A DNA stretch of 64,000 nucleotides from NCBI RefSeq assembly GCF_018219815.1, contig NZ_JADMKU010000021.1, positions 1 to 64,000 of the forward strand, written 5' to 3'. This DNA is from Thalassovita aquimarina. Its GTDB lineage: Bacteria; Pseudomonadota; Alphaproteobacteria; Rhodobacterales; Rhodobacteraceae. Of this stretch, positions 8,565 to 16,966 are shown piece by piece (position 1 is the stretch's first letter; every line of letters begins with the position of its first letter). Under the pieces are notes generated by a model that did not search any database, was not told the DNA's origin, and saw nothing but the letters and a program-made list of their open reading frames with translations. Position numbers and translations under genes: made by a program.

Positions 8565-9332
8565 ATGGAAAAGGGGGACGCGGCGCGGCGCCGCGATCAT
8601 ATCGTCAACCTGCTTTCAAGCTATGGGGAGCTTTCGGCGACGGCGCTGGCGGACATGCTGGGCGTCACCGCGCAAACCCTGCGGGCGGACCTGCGCGCGC
8701 TGGATGAAGCCGGCATCGTGCGCCGTCGGCATGGTGGTGCGACATTGACCTCGGCCACCGAAAACATCAGCTACCAACCGCGCCTGGCCGTTTCGCGCGA
8801 CGAAAAGAACCGGATCGGCGCGGCCGTCGCCGCATCGATTCCGAACGGGGCCACCGTCGCCCTGGGAACGGGCACGACGGTGGAAGCCGTCGCGCGGGCG
8901 CTGACCAATCACGAAGGGATTACCGTGGCGACCAACAACATCCACGTTGTTCTGGCGCTGCGCACGGCCGAGCGGATCACCGTTTTGCTTGCCGGCGGCG
9001 AGGTGCGCCTGCGTGATCTCGACCTCATTGGCGCCGAAAGCCTCGAATTCTTTGCCGGCCTCAAGTTCGACCACGCCATCTTTTCCGTCGGCGGGCTGTC
9101 CGGAGACGGTGAACTTCTTGATTTCAATCTTGACGAAATCCGCGCCCGGCAGGCCATTTCCGCCTGCGCACGGACCCGTACCCTTGTCGTCGATCACGCC
9201 AAGATCGGACGCCAGGCACCGCACCGTTGGGGGCGAATGCAAGACTTGGAACGGGTAGTCTGCGGCGGCATTTGCCCCATTCCCTTGAAAGAGTCAGGCC
9301 GGCGTTGTGGTTGCGAAATCATTGAGGTGTAG
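8565..9332 (+). CDS. DeoR/GlpR family transcriptional regulator
   Basis: A 255-residue repressor. The N-terminal winged helix is typical: RRRDHIVNLLSSYGELSATALADMLG with recognition helix VTAQTLRADLRAL and wing VRRRHGGA. The C-terminal sugar-phosphate-sensing (DeoRC) domain shows GATVALGTGTTVEAVARAL, VATNNIHVVLAL, GGEVRLRDLDLIG and VDHAKIGRQAPHR. Members of this family bind phosphorylated sugars or polyols as inducers, which fits the neighbouring importer and phosphatases. It is divergent from the operon, with repeated TTCGAACGAAA sites between them. The product ends a little differently from the family (CGGICPIPLKESG), but the length is normal and no frameshift is evident. Confidence 0.9.
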   Translation: MEKGDAARRRDHIVNLLSSYGELSATALADMLGVTAQTLRADLRALDEAGIVRRRHGGATLTSATENISYQPRLAVSRDEKNRIGAAVAASIPNGATVALGTGTTVEAVARALTNHEGITVATNNIHVVLALRTAERITVLLAGGEVRLRDLDLIGAESLEFFAGLKFDHAIFSVGGLSGDGELLDFNLDEIRARQAISACARTRTLVVDHAKIGRQAPHRWGRMQDLERVVCGGICPIPLKESGRRCGCEIIEV

Positions 9333-9524
9333 CCGCATACCTTTCGCAACGCGGTATGTTTGCAAGCAAGAAACCCGCGCTTTATCCCGCCTCCGAAAAT
9401 CAGACACTGACGCAAGCCGAGACTTGTTGCTTGCGTGTGGCATGCCGGATGCCTGTCCTGTCCGGGTTCCTGTCACGGCAAATCACCGCACGCTGTCTCA
9501 TTGGTGACGGCCTCAGACAGGGCG

Positions 9525-10484
9525 CTACCGTTTCCCCCGCCTCAGCAATGTCAATCTGGGCCAAACCCGGCGCAATATCCGTGTATGCCGCAGGAAGGAC
9601 GCCACCCCGATCGGGCCCAGCCTGACTATGGCCCAAAGCACCGGCGCAATCGGCGCGGACGGCCCATGGAAGGCCGCTGCCAGCCAGACATTGAGCGCAT
9701 TGCTCGCCCGGGCGGCGCGCGCGACCCGCGTCCTTTGCGGCTCTGGCATCGCCTCCAGATGCCGTCCGACCGGGATATCCAGTTGCCGCCGAAACGCCTC
9801 CAGGTCGCGCGATCCCTGCACCGTCAGCGACTTGGAATGCAGCCGGAAGCCGCAGAATGTTTCGGGCGACCATGCCAACGGCCCCCGCCGCGCCAGTCGT
9901 AACCAGAAATCCCAATCCGCCGTGTACCAAAGCCGTTCGTCCAACCCGCCTATTTCCCGCGCCATGTCCGTCGCAAACATCGCCGCAGGTAATGAAATCG
10001 TGTTCTGGACCAGCAGGCTGCGCAACGCGGTTTGCGACGGGATCAACCGCTCGGACCTTCCAAAGGGAGGACCGAACCGGCCCAAGGGGCGGCCATTTTC
10101 ATCGATATAGAGCGCGTTGTGGACATAGAGCTTTCCCTCCGGATATCGCGCCACGAAATCCAGCAGCATATCCGTCCGGCCCGGCAGCCAGAGATCATCC
10201 TGATGCAGGAGCGTCGAAAAGGCCCCGCTGGCATATTGCAGGGCAAGGTTTGTGTTCTGCATCCAGTTCTTGTTTTGCGGGGCGGAAATGATCGTCATGT
10301 TCAGCCGGCCTTCAAAGTCCCTGGCGATTTCGAGGCTCCCATCCGTGGAGGCTTGATCGACAAGTATGACCTCGGTCCCGGCCGCTTGCGCCGTCAGCGA
10401 TCCCAGACAGTCCCGCAATGTCGCCGCACCATTGTAGACTGGCAGCAAGATGCTGAGCCACGGGGTTTGCGAACCTGTGGCCAT
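9525..10484 (-). CDS. Glycosyltransferase family 2
   Basis: A 319-residue GT-A fold glycosyltransferase. The nucleotide-sugar site opens with LSILLPVYNGAATLRDCL, then EVILVDQASTDGSLEIA; the metal-binding DxD region is LLHQDDLWLPGR. No membrane segment is clear, so it is likely cytoplasmic and membrane-associated. It follows another GT2 gene with a four-base gap, which implies co-transcription with it and with the flippase-like gene. It probably adds a sugar to a lipid-linked glycan or surface polysaccharide. Donor and acceptor are unknown. Confidence 0.88.
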   Translation of the reverse strand: MATGSQTPWLSILLPVYNGAATLRDCLGSLTAQAAGTEVILVDQASTDGSLEIARDFEGRLNMTIISAPQNKNWMQNTNLALQYASGAFSTLLHQDDLWLPGRTDMLLDFVARYPEGKLYVHNALYIDENGRPLGRFGPPFGRSERLIPSQTALRSLLVQNTISLPAAMFATDMAREIGGLDERLWYTADWDFWLRLARRGPLAWSPETFCGFRLHSKSLTVQGSRDLEAFRRQLDIPVGRHLEAMPEPQRTRVARAARASNALNVWLAAAFHGPSAPIAPVLWAIVRLGPIGVASFLRHTRILRRVWPRLTLLRRGKR

Positions 10485-10488
10485 CGCG

Positions 10489-11775
10489 CTACAGCGCCTT
10501 GATGTGAGAGGACCGGTTACCGGCGAATATGGACATCAGGAATCCCCCGAACAGGATCTGAAAACCGATCACGATAAGGGTTGCGGCCCCGATCAGTTCG
10601 CGCATCTGCTGCAAGGCTCCGAAATCGGAGGCGATCCAGCCCGCCGTGATGGATATCGCCCAGATCAATCCCGCACAGATCAGGACGGCGCCGACAAGAA
10701 TCCACCATTCCAGCCGCGAAATCTTCATCACGCGCCGCACCCATCTCGAAGGTTTTCGAACCCCCTGCTGGATGCTGTAAATCGTCGCGAATACCCCCAT
10801 GATCGCGGCCTGGAAAGCCACGATCAGCAGGGCGCTGGCCACGACGCTCCAGTGGTCGCCGAAGCGCAACGGGCCGAGATGGACAACTTCGGCGCCTGTC
10901 GTGGAAAACAAGATCGAGAAGATCGCGACTCCCAGCGCCGCCATGATCACCGCCGGGAGAATGAAAAGATGCCTCGGGCTGAGAAGGAACATGTAGATCA
11001 AATGGCGGAACCCGTCGCGCCATGGCTGCAGATGGGGCGGTCTTCCGCGTTCGTCCGGGGACAGCGTCACCGGCACTTCCGCGATGTCGAGGTCTTTCAG
11101 CACCGCCTTCAGGACCATTTCAGACGCGAATTCCATCCCCTTGGAGGTCAGGTTGAGATCCTCCAGGATATCCTTGCGGATCGCGCGTAAACCGCAATGA
11201 GAATCCCCGATCGGCGTCCTGAATAGTATCCGCAGCAGGCCGGACAGGACCGGGTTGCCGATATATCGGTTTTTCCACGGCATCGCGCCCGGTTTGATTT
11301 CCCCCTTGAAGCGTGACCCCATGCATATGTCGGCCCCCTTCATCAGTTCCTCGACCATCGGGATCGCTTCCAGAAAGTCATAGGAACAATCGCTGTCCCC
11401 CATCACGAGATAGCCGGCCTGCGACGCCGCGAACCCGCCGATCAGCGCGGCACCGTACCCCTTTTCGGCCACGGCAACGACCCGCGCGCCTGCCGCTGCC
11501 GCCAGGTCCTGGCTGCCATCGTCGCTGCCGTTGTCGGCGACGATGACCTCCCCTGTCAGGCCATGCCGCGCCTGCAGAATTTCGAGAGCCTGAAGAGAGC
11601 GCTGCACACAGCGTTCAATGGTCCCTGCCTCGTTCAGGCAGGGCAGCACGAAAGCGACAGTTTCTTTTTGTGTCCGCTCGGTTTCGCGACTTGTCAAAAC
11701 AGCTGCTCCGCCACAATCGTTGAGCTCAAAAAGTTCACTTTTCACAATACTTACCTGTCTGGCGGGACGTGTCAC
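10489..11775 (-). CDS. Membrane-anchored glycosyltransferase family 2 (polyprenyl-phosphate type)
   Basis: A chain of up to 428 residues. The N-terminal GT2 domain (VAFVLPCLNEAGTIERCV, then VIVADNGSDDGSQDLA, metal site MGDSDCSYDF) resembles dolichyl/undecaprenyl-phosphate sugar transferases. The C-terminal third has about four hydrophobic segments (HLFILPAVIMAALGVAIF, VASALLIVAFQAAIMGVFA, WWILVGAVLICAGLIW, LIVIGFQILFGGFLM). The open frame starts at a GTG; a second GTG ten codons in, after AGGTAAGTATT, may be the true start. The flippase-like gene ends 7 bases upstream. Enzymes of this type load a sugar onto a lipid carrier at the inner membrane for export. Confidence 0.88.
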   Translation of the reverse strand: MTRPARQVSIVKSELFELNDCGGAAVLTSRETERTQKETVAFVLPCLNEAGTIERCVQRSLQALEILQARHGLTGEVIVADNGSDDGSQDLAAAAGARVVAVAEKGYGAALIGGFAASQAGYLVMGDSDCSYDFLEAIPMVEELMKGADICMGSRFKGEIKPGAMPWKNRYIGNPVLSGLLRILFRTPIGDSHCGLRAIRKDILEDLNLTSKGMEFASEMVLKAVLKDLDIAEVPVTLSPDERGRPPHLQPWRDGFRHLIYMFLLSPRHLFILPAVIMAALGVAIFSILFSTTGAEVVHLGPLRFGDHWSVVASALLIVAFQAAIMGVFATIYSIQQGVRKPSRWVRRVMKISRLEWWILVGAVLICAGLIWAISITAGWIASDFGALQQMRELIGAATLIVIGFQILFGGFLMSIFAGNRSSHIKAL

Positions 11776-11782
11776 GCACTGA

Positions 11783-12739
11783 TTAGACTTCGCGCAGGCC
11801 CCGTATCCCCCAGAACAAAACTGCCAAGACCAGCAACGCCAATGCGCTGATCAGCCGATAGGACACCGCGACCAGCGCCGCTGCCGCCGCAGGTGCCCCC
11901 GCCGAAACGAGAACCGCGCTCCATGTCCATTCGACGGCCCCCAATCCCGCTGGAGTAATCGGCAGAATTGAAATCAAACCGGCCAGTGGCAAAGCCGCAG
12001 AAGCCGCAATTGCATCCGCCGTCGGCGCCAGAACGGACGTAATCGCGAAAACCTTCCCACCTCTCAGAAGCAAACCGACAATGGAAAGCGCAAAAATCTT
12101 GAGATTATCGATCGCGGAAACCTCGGTGGCCCTGCTTGTGACCTCTTCGAAATGAGCGAGGGCTTTCCAAAACCCGAACGCCCCGAACATCCTTCGAACC
12201 AGAGAGCGACACCCATTCAAGCCCGCCTTCAGAAGTACCGTCAGCACCGCGGCGCACAGCATGCCGCATAGGACAAGTATCCAAATCGGGATGCCGATCC
12301 AGAAATAGGCAACGTACAAAGTCGCTGCAATCACATACAGGATCAGATCGAACACCTGTTCGTAGACTGTCGACCCCATGGCCTGCAGTTTCCGGTTTTC
12401 TTCTTTTGACGAAGCGATCCACCGGACCAACAGATGACTGAACTGCGCGGGAAGAAACTGCGCCCCAAGCGACCCGAGGTTCGTCACTTCCAATACCTTG
12501 TAAAACCCCCAAGACCCGTCGATGCCGCGCATTCCGCGATGCGCGACATGCCATTTCAGCGCCCCGACAAACTGTCCAAGAAACGTGAGCGTCACGACTG
12601 CGACGAACAGGGAGAGAGGAACCGACACGATTGTCTGGATCACCGTGCCGAAAGAACTCCCAAAGCCGCGCAGCAGAATCACAATCAGCAGGATTGAAAA
12701 GCCGAACCACAATATCTGTCGAACTAATTGTCGGGTCAT
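11783..12739 (-). CDS. Lysylphosphatidylglycerol-synthase-TM/UPF0104 family membrane protein (flippase-like)
   Basis: A 318-residue polytopic inner-membrane protein with about eight hydrophobic segments. The pattern LGSLGAQFLPAQFSHLLVRW in the N-terminal third and LPLAGLISILPITPAGLGAVEWTW near the C terminus are hallmarks of the LPG_synthase_TM (UPF0104, AglD/GtrA-neighbour) family. Such proteins are often encoded beside GT2 enzymes and are thought to move or present lipid-linked substrates. I start at MTRQLV; ten further upstream codons (MPRAGKSNST) are possible. It heads a three-gene operon with the two GT2 genes. No MprF catalytic domain is attached, so it is not a lysyl-PG synthase. Confidence 0.85.
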   Translation of the reverse strand: MTRQLVRQILWFGFSILLIVILLRGFGSSFGTVIQTIVSVPLSLFVAVVTLTFLGQFVGALKWHVAHRGMRGIDGSWGFYKVLEVTNLGSLGAQFLPAQFSHLLVRWIASSKEENRKLQAMGSTVYEQVFDLILYVIAATLYVAYFWIGIPIWILVLCGMLCAAVLTVLLKAGLNGCRSLVRRMFGAFGFWKALAHFEEVTSRATEVSAIDNLKIFALSIVGLLLRGGKVFAITSVLAPTADAIAASAALPLAGLISILPITPAGLGAVEWTWSAVLVSAGAPAAAAALVAVSYRLISALALLVLAVLFWGIRGLREV

Positions 12740-12977
12740 GGTGCTGTTCGATTTCCCCGCCCGTGGCACAATTCAACGCGACATGCCCTATGGCTTGCTG
12801 TCGGAAGTATGCGTCAAAATCCGGGCCCAACCAACAATTACAATCCGATAGACTGATGGTGTGGTTTCGCCTACCCTGAAATCCTACCGATGTTACATTC
12901 TACTTCCCACGCGAGAAATGTTTCGGCGCCCGTATCAAGCCCGGCACACAGAGACCGAAACTCAACAAGGTGATTGA

Positions 12978-13766
12978 GTGCTGGACAGCATCAAGAGACA
13001 GGTAAGGATTTGGGAAAAAGACCGCCGGCATGTGTGGCTAACCCGTTTGGCGACCTTTCTGTGGATGCAGCTTCAGAATCAGCACGATCGCCTGTTCATG
13101 GCTGCGACCATGCGCGAACTTGCAGAAACCGGATTGCCCCGGGACGTCGATGCCGCGGTGCATGCCGTGATGGAAAGCCCATTCGGCCGCCCAATTCGCC
13201 CGATGCAATTGTCCCCGGAACTTTCCGCTCTGATCAAGATCGTTGCGGAAAACAAACCCAAAACGGTGTTGGAAATCGGGACCGCCCGGGGCGGAACCCT
13301 TCTTTTGCTGTGCCGCTTCGCTTCGCCCGACGCGACGGTCATCAGCGTGGATTTGCCTTACGGCCGCAACGGTGGCGGTTACCCAAAGTGGAAGGAAAAC
13401 CATTACAAGTCCTTTGCCATGCCCGGCCAGAAACTTCATTTGATCCGCGCGGATTCCCATGCGCCCGAAACGGTACAAAAGGTGCAGGATCTGCTTGGCG
13501 ATCAGGGCGTGGATTTCCTGTTGATCGACGCGGATCATTCCTACGAAGGGGCGCGGCAGGACTTTGAAAGCTACGGTTCCCTGTTGACGGAAAATGGAAC
13601 GATCGCGGTGCACGATATTCTTCCCAATCATTCGGATCCCTCAATCGAAGTGAACCGGCTCTGGCGGGAAATCGAAGCAGATGACAGCTACGACACCGAA
13701 ACGATCGTTGCGGACCCACGACAAGGGAACTGCGGTATTGGACTTGTCAGGGTGCCGGGAAAGTAG
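12978..13766 (+). CDS. Class I SAM-dependent methyltransferase / cephalosporin-hydroxylase-like (CmcI family)
   Basis: A 262-residue protein with a Rossmann-type SAM site: KTVLEIGTARGGTLLLLCRF, then VISVDLPYGRNGGGYPKW and VDFLLIDADHSYEGARQDF, and VHDILPNHSDPSIEV with a conserved His/Asp pair likely to bind a metal. This is the CmcI/MT24 pattern, common in LPS and capsule gene groups, where members O-methylate sugars. It begins with GTG. It is divergent from the glycosyltransferase operon, with about 238 bases between, and is followed after 73 bases by the large membrane protein gene. A role in methylating a surface glycan fits but is inferred. Confidence 0.85.
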   Translation: MLDSIKRQVRIWEKDRRHVWLTRLATFLWMQLQNQHDRLFMAATMRELAETGLPRDVDAAVHAVMESPFGRPIRPMQLSPELSALIKIVAENKPKTVLEIGTARGGTLLLLCRFASPDATVISVDLPYGRNGGGYPKWKENHYKSFAMPGQKLHLIRADSHAPETVQKVQDLLGDQGVDFLLIDADHSYEGARQDFESYGSLLTENGTIAVHDILPNHSDPSIEVNRLWREIEADDSYDTETIVADPRQGNCGIGLVRVPGK

Positions 13767-13839
13767 CCTTTCGAAAGACATTCGGGGCGGGCCGGGTTTC
13801 CTGCAGATCGGGACAAATCATTATGACGCCTAGTGGATT

Positions 13840-15816
13840 ATGTGGATGACCGTTTTCTCCGAGAAACTGAAAAACATACTGTCCGCCCCCCTGCCCCATC
13901 GCAGTCCACTTGCAATCGTAGCGATCGGCACGGCACTGATCTGCATATGGCTGCTGGGCCATCGCTATGCGGGCATCGTCCACGATGCGCGGCATTACAC
14001 GGCTCTGAGCTTCTACAAGCTCGGCGTCCCGGGATTTGAAAACGACCTGCTTTTTCTGAACGGCCACCGAACTGTGACCATTTTTCCGGCCCTGTATGGC
14101 GCTCTGCTGCAACAGTGGTCCCCCGGAATATCACACATGGTGCTGGTGATCGTTGGGCAGGGGCTCTGGTTCGCAGGGCTGGTTATGCTTGCCCTGCGCT
14201 TGATGGGGTCGGTCAACATGGCCCTGTTGGCCGTCGGCTGCGCAATGCTGATGAATTCCCATTACGGCTATAACAACGTTCTCAAGATCAGCGAAAGCAT
14301 TGCGACACCGCGCCTGTTTTCCGAAGCCATGATGCTGTACGCGCTGGCGGCGGCGGTATCGGGAAAACGTTATCTGGCGCTGGCCCTGTCGCTTGGGGGA
14401 ATGGTTTTTCATCCGTTGATGGCCGGTCCCGGCGCTCTGGTCATCATGAGCGTTTTCTTCGGAACAACGCTGGGAATCTGGCTTCCGGTTGCTTTCGCCG
14501 CAGTCCTGTTTGCGGTCCTCGGCATCGCCAATAGCACCATGTTCGATATCATTTATCGAACCTTTGACACTGAATGGGAAACCCTGCTTCTGGACCTGGT
14601 CCCCCATTTCACCTTCAACAATTGGGATTTTCTGGATGCCGGAAGCATCATCACACAGGCGGTCGTTCTGATCATAGCGACCACGCTGAACAACAGGGCC
14701 TTCACAAGCCTTGCACGCGGCACCTTGACCATTGCCGCTCTTTTTTGCGCGATCGCATGGATCGGTGACGTCCTGCACAGCTATTTCATTGTCAATCTTC
14801 ACCTGTGGCGGAGCCTTTGGCTGATCGTCGTGCTGGGCAACCTGATGAGCCTGCCGCTGCTATTGAGTTCGACCCTCCAAGGGTCGGTGCGCTTGATGCT
14901 GGCATTCGCCATCGGATTTAGCGTGTTGACCACCCCGCTGACCCATACCCCCTTGGCTTCCGTGCCTTTCGCCCTGATCGCGCTGATCACGCATTTTTGG
15001 CGGCTCGACCTTGGTGGCAGGGCGGCATCGGCGGTTCGCATCCTTGGCGGCGTGGCGATGGTGCTGTTCTGCCTGGTGGGGGGATCCATATTGTGGGTCG
15101 CGCTGACAGACCCCAGCCAGGAAACCGCGCCGGTAATCCGCCTGCTCAGGATTGTTTTCGTGATCATTGCTGGCACGGCTCTCGTGCTCCCTCTTACTGG
15201 CCTCAATCGATGGAGGCTTTGGACCTCTCTCGCGTGCTCTTTGTCAGTGCTCGCGATAACCTTGCCAACCTGGGACAACCGTTCGGCCTGGAAACGGTAC
15301 ACGGAGGCCGGGTCCCCCCCTCAGAGCGGGCTGGCCGAGCGACTCGCCGGGAAAATGGTCTATTGGGAAGGCGGGGCCGGATTTCTTTGGCTGGTCATGA
15401 AACAACCGAGTTTCTTTTCCTGCATTCAGTCCGCGCCGATAATCGCGGATCGAAACGTCGCCACGGAATTCGCGCGGCGGGGCTATGAACTGAATGCGTT
15501 GAACACCATCGACTTCCGCGTGACGGAAACCGGGTATTGCCCGTTGCGCAAAGACCTGGGTCGCAACGGCCCCGCAAACGCGCAAGCGATTCAGACCGTA
15601 TGCGAAAACCTGCCTGCACTTGACCTGATGGCGCTCTTCACCAACGTTCCTTCTGCGTCCGGAGAACGTTGGCCCTTACCCGTAACAATTGAAACCTACT
15701 ATCCGGATCTTACGGGTGAAATCCAATCCCGGACGCCCGAGCACAAGAAAGTGCTGATCGACGATATCTATCTATATGACTGCGCAAAATTGCGTGACGC
15801 CAAACTGGCCCATTAG
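13840..15816 (+). CDS. Large polytopic membrane protein, function unknown (glycan-cluster)
   Basis: A 658-residue inner-membrane protein. After a short cytoplasmic N terminus come about 12 hydrophobic segments spread over residues 25-480 (for example LAIVAIGTALICIWLLG, MVLVIVGQGLWFAGLVMLAL, GIWLPVAFAAVLFAVLGIA). A soluble C-terminal tail of roughly 170 residues contains cysteine-bearing stretches (FFSCIQSAP, TGYCPLRKDL, YDCAKL) that may form disulfides in the periplasm. An early HDARHYT segment with an acidic residue after TM1 recalls GT-C type glycosyltransferases, but I cannot assign a named family. Neighbouring genes suggest surface glycan assembly. Confidence 0.75.
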   Translation: MWMTVFSEKLKNILSAPLPHRSPLAIVAIGTALICIWLLGHRYAGIVHDARHYTALSFYKLGVPGFENDLLFLNGHRTVTIFPALYGALLQQWSPGISHMVLVIVGQGLWFAGLVMLALRLMGSVNMALLAVGCAMLMNSHYGYNNVLKISESIATPRLFSEAMMLYALAAAVSGKRYLALALSLGGMVFHPLMAGPGALVIMSVFFGTTLGIWLPVAFAAVLFAVLGIANSTMFDIIYRTFDTEWETLLLDLVPHFTFNNWDFLDAGSIITQAVVLIIATTLNNRAFTSLARGTLTIAALFCAIAWIGDVLHSYFIVNLHLWRSLWLIVVLGNLMSLPLLLSSTLQGSVRLMLAFAIGFSVLTTPLTHTPLASVPFALIALITHFWRLDLGGRAASAVRILGGVAMVLFCLVGGSILWVALTDPSQETAPVIRLLRIVFVIIAGTALVLPLTGLNRWRLWTSLACSLSVLAITLPTWDNRSAWKRYTEAGSPPQSGLAERLAGKMVYWEGGAGFLWLVMKQPSFFSCIQSAPIIADRNVATEFARRGYELNALNTIDFRVTETGYCPLRKDLGRNGPANAQAIQTVCENLPALDLMALFTNVPSASGERWPLPVTIETYYPDLTGEIQSRTPEHKKVLIDDIYLYDCAKLRDAKLAH

Positions 15817-15900
15817 CGCATGGCCGGCATGTTGCCCAACACTGCCGCGGCCCGACGGTTTCCAGCCGACCGAAGAGCGCAGCCGATGTAAGGTGATTGT

Positions 15901-16308
15901 CTATTCCGGAAGGCCCGCCAACCTTGGAAGGCGGTCCAGCCCTTCGTCCCAGTCGGCACGGCCTTGCCAGCTGATGTGTGCTTCAGGGCGCTTGTCCAGC
16001 GGCGTATCCAGGCTGCCTGCGGGCACAGCCAGCAGGGCGCCTTCCTCCTGCACGTCCGGCACGGCCGAGCCGCAGACCGTACAGAAGCTCTTGCTGTGCC
16101 GCGTTCCCGCAAGCCGGAAGGATCGGACCAATGCCTTGCCGCGCGTCCACTTGATCCGTCCGCCCGGCACGAAAAGGTTCGCCGCATGGGCGGACCCCGT
16201 GTCCTTGCGGCAGCGCGCGCAGTGGCACAGTAAGAAAGGCCCGAATTTGCCATGGATTTCGAACGCGACCCCGCCGCACAGGCAGGACCCCTTGGTTGTT
16301 TCCGTCAT
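15901..16308 (-). CDS. GFA family (glutathione-dependent formaldehyde-activating-like) zinc protein
   Basis: A 135-residue member of the GFA/CENP-V zinc-binding fold. It shows the expected cysteine clusters: KGSCLCGGVAFEI (C-x-C), LLCHCARCRKDTGS (C-x-C-x-x-C) and KSFCTVCGSAVPDV (C-x-x-C). The ATG giving MTETTKGSC follows an AGGAGAGGTTTG-like ribosome region. GFA enzymes bind S-hydroxymethylglutathione, but most homologues are uncharacterised, so this stays at family level. It is downstream of the methyltransferase/membrane protein genes in convergent orientation and 31 bases from the beta-barrel fragment. Confidence 0.88.
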   Translation of the reverse strand: MTETTKGSCLCGGVAFEIHGKFGPFLLCHCARCRKDTGSAHAANLFVPGGRIKWTRGKALVRSFRLAGTRHSKSFCTVCGSAVPDVQEEGALLAVPAGSLDTPLDKRPEAHISWQGRADWDEGLDRLPRLAGLPE

Positions 16309-16339
16309 CAAACCTCTCCTTGAAAAGCGTCGCAGCCCC

Positions 16340-16966
16340 TCAGAACGCGAGCGAATACGTCCCCTCCAGCCCATAGCCCGTATAACCGTCCGCGCCGATG
16401 CCGTCACCGAAGGCGCTGAATTGGAAGCGGGCGCCGTTGCGCAGCCAGCCGCCATAGCCCAGCTCCACCCGAATGCGGCCGCCCTCATAGGCGGGCTCGC
16501 GCATCACCGATGCGCCGGAGCCGGACGTGGCCGACCAGATCCCCGAGATCCCGCCGGTCAGAACCCGACGGCCGTCTTCACGCGCTAGCTGCAGCTCGAA
16601 ATCCGAACCCAGTTCGACATTCGTGAGGCGGAAGCCCTGCGCCGGGATCCGGTTGCCCAGGGAATCCGCATACGCCTTCTGATCATCGCGGGTATGGGTG
16701 ACGTCCAGGAAGGGGAACACCGTCCAGCGTCCGGCCTCGATCCGGCCAGTGGCACCCAATTGGGCCAGCCAGCGATCGGTCTCGAACGCGTCCCGGTAGG
16801 TGCCGAGCGGCGCGATCTCGTTCTCCGTGCGCCCGTAAAGCAACCGCCCGGTGAAGACCAACGGTTGCGACGGGTGCCGATAGGCGAAATAGGGGCCGAT
16901 GAGCCAACCGTAGCCTTCCGTGCTGGCCACACCTTCATCGGCTTTGGCATAGTCGAACTGCAGCAT
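16340..16966 (-). CDS. Autotransporter beta-barrel C-terminal part (frameshifted from the upstream repeat protein)
   Basis: This 208-residue frame is the end of an outer-membrane autotransporter barrel. It has alternating polar/hydrophobic strands (TGRLLYGRTENEI, AQGFRLTNVELGSDFELQL, GYGLEGTYSLAF) and finishes in Phe, the signal for Bam insertion. It has no signal peptide of its own and starts inside the barrel. The missing barrel N terminus (FMQSRANNLIGNQPELSRF and GYALASFGRHIAVRPNLLAG) is the C terminus of the overlapping upstream frame. The two frames would join near 16965-16980 with a single inserted base (a G in the GGG run) or a two-base loss. It is therefore almost certainly not an independent gene. 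Confidence 0.8.
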   Translation of the reverse strand: MLQFDYAKADEGVASTEGYGWLIGPYFAYRHPSQPLVFTGRLLYGRTENEIAPLGTYRDAFETDRWLAQLGATGRIEAGRWTVFPFLDVTHTRDDQKAYADSLGNRIPAQGFRLTNVELGSDFELQLAREDGRRVLTGGISGIWSATSGSGASVMREPAYEGGRIRVELGYGGWLRNGARFQFSAFGDGIGADGYTGYGLEGTYSLAF

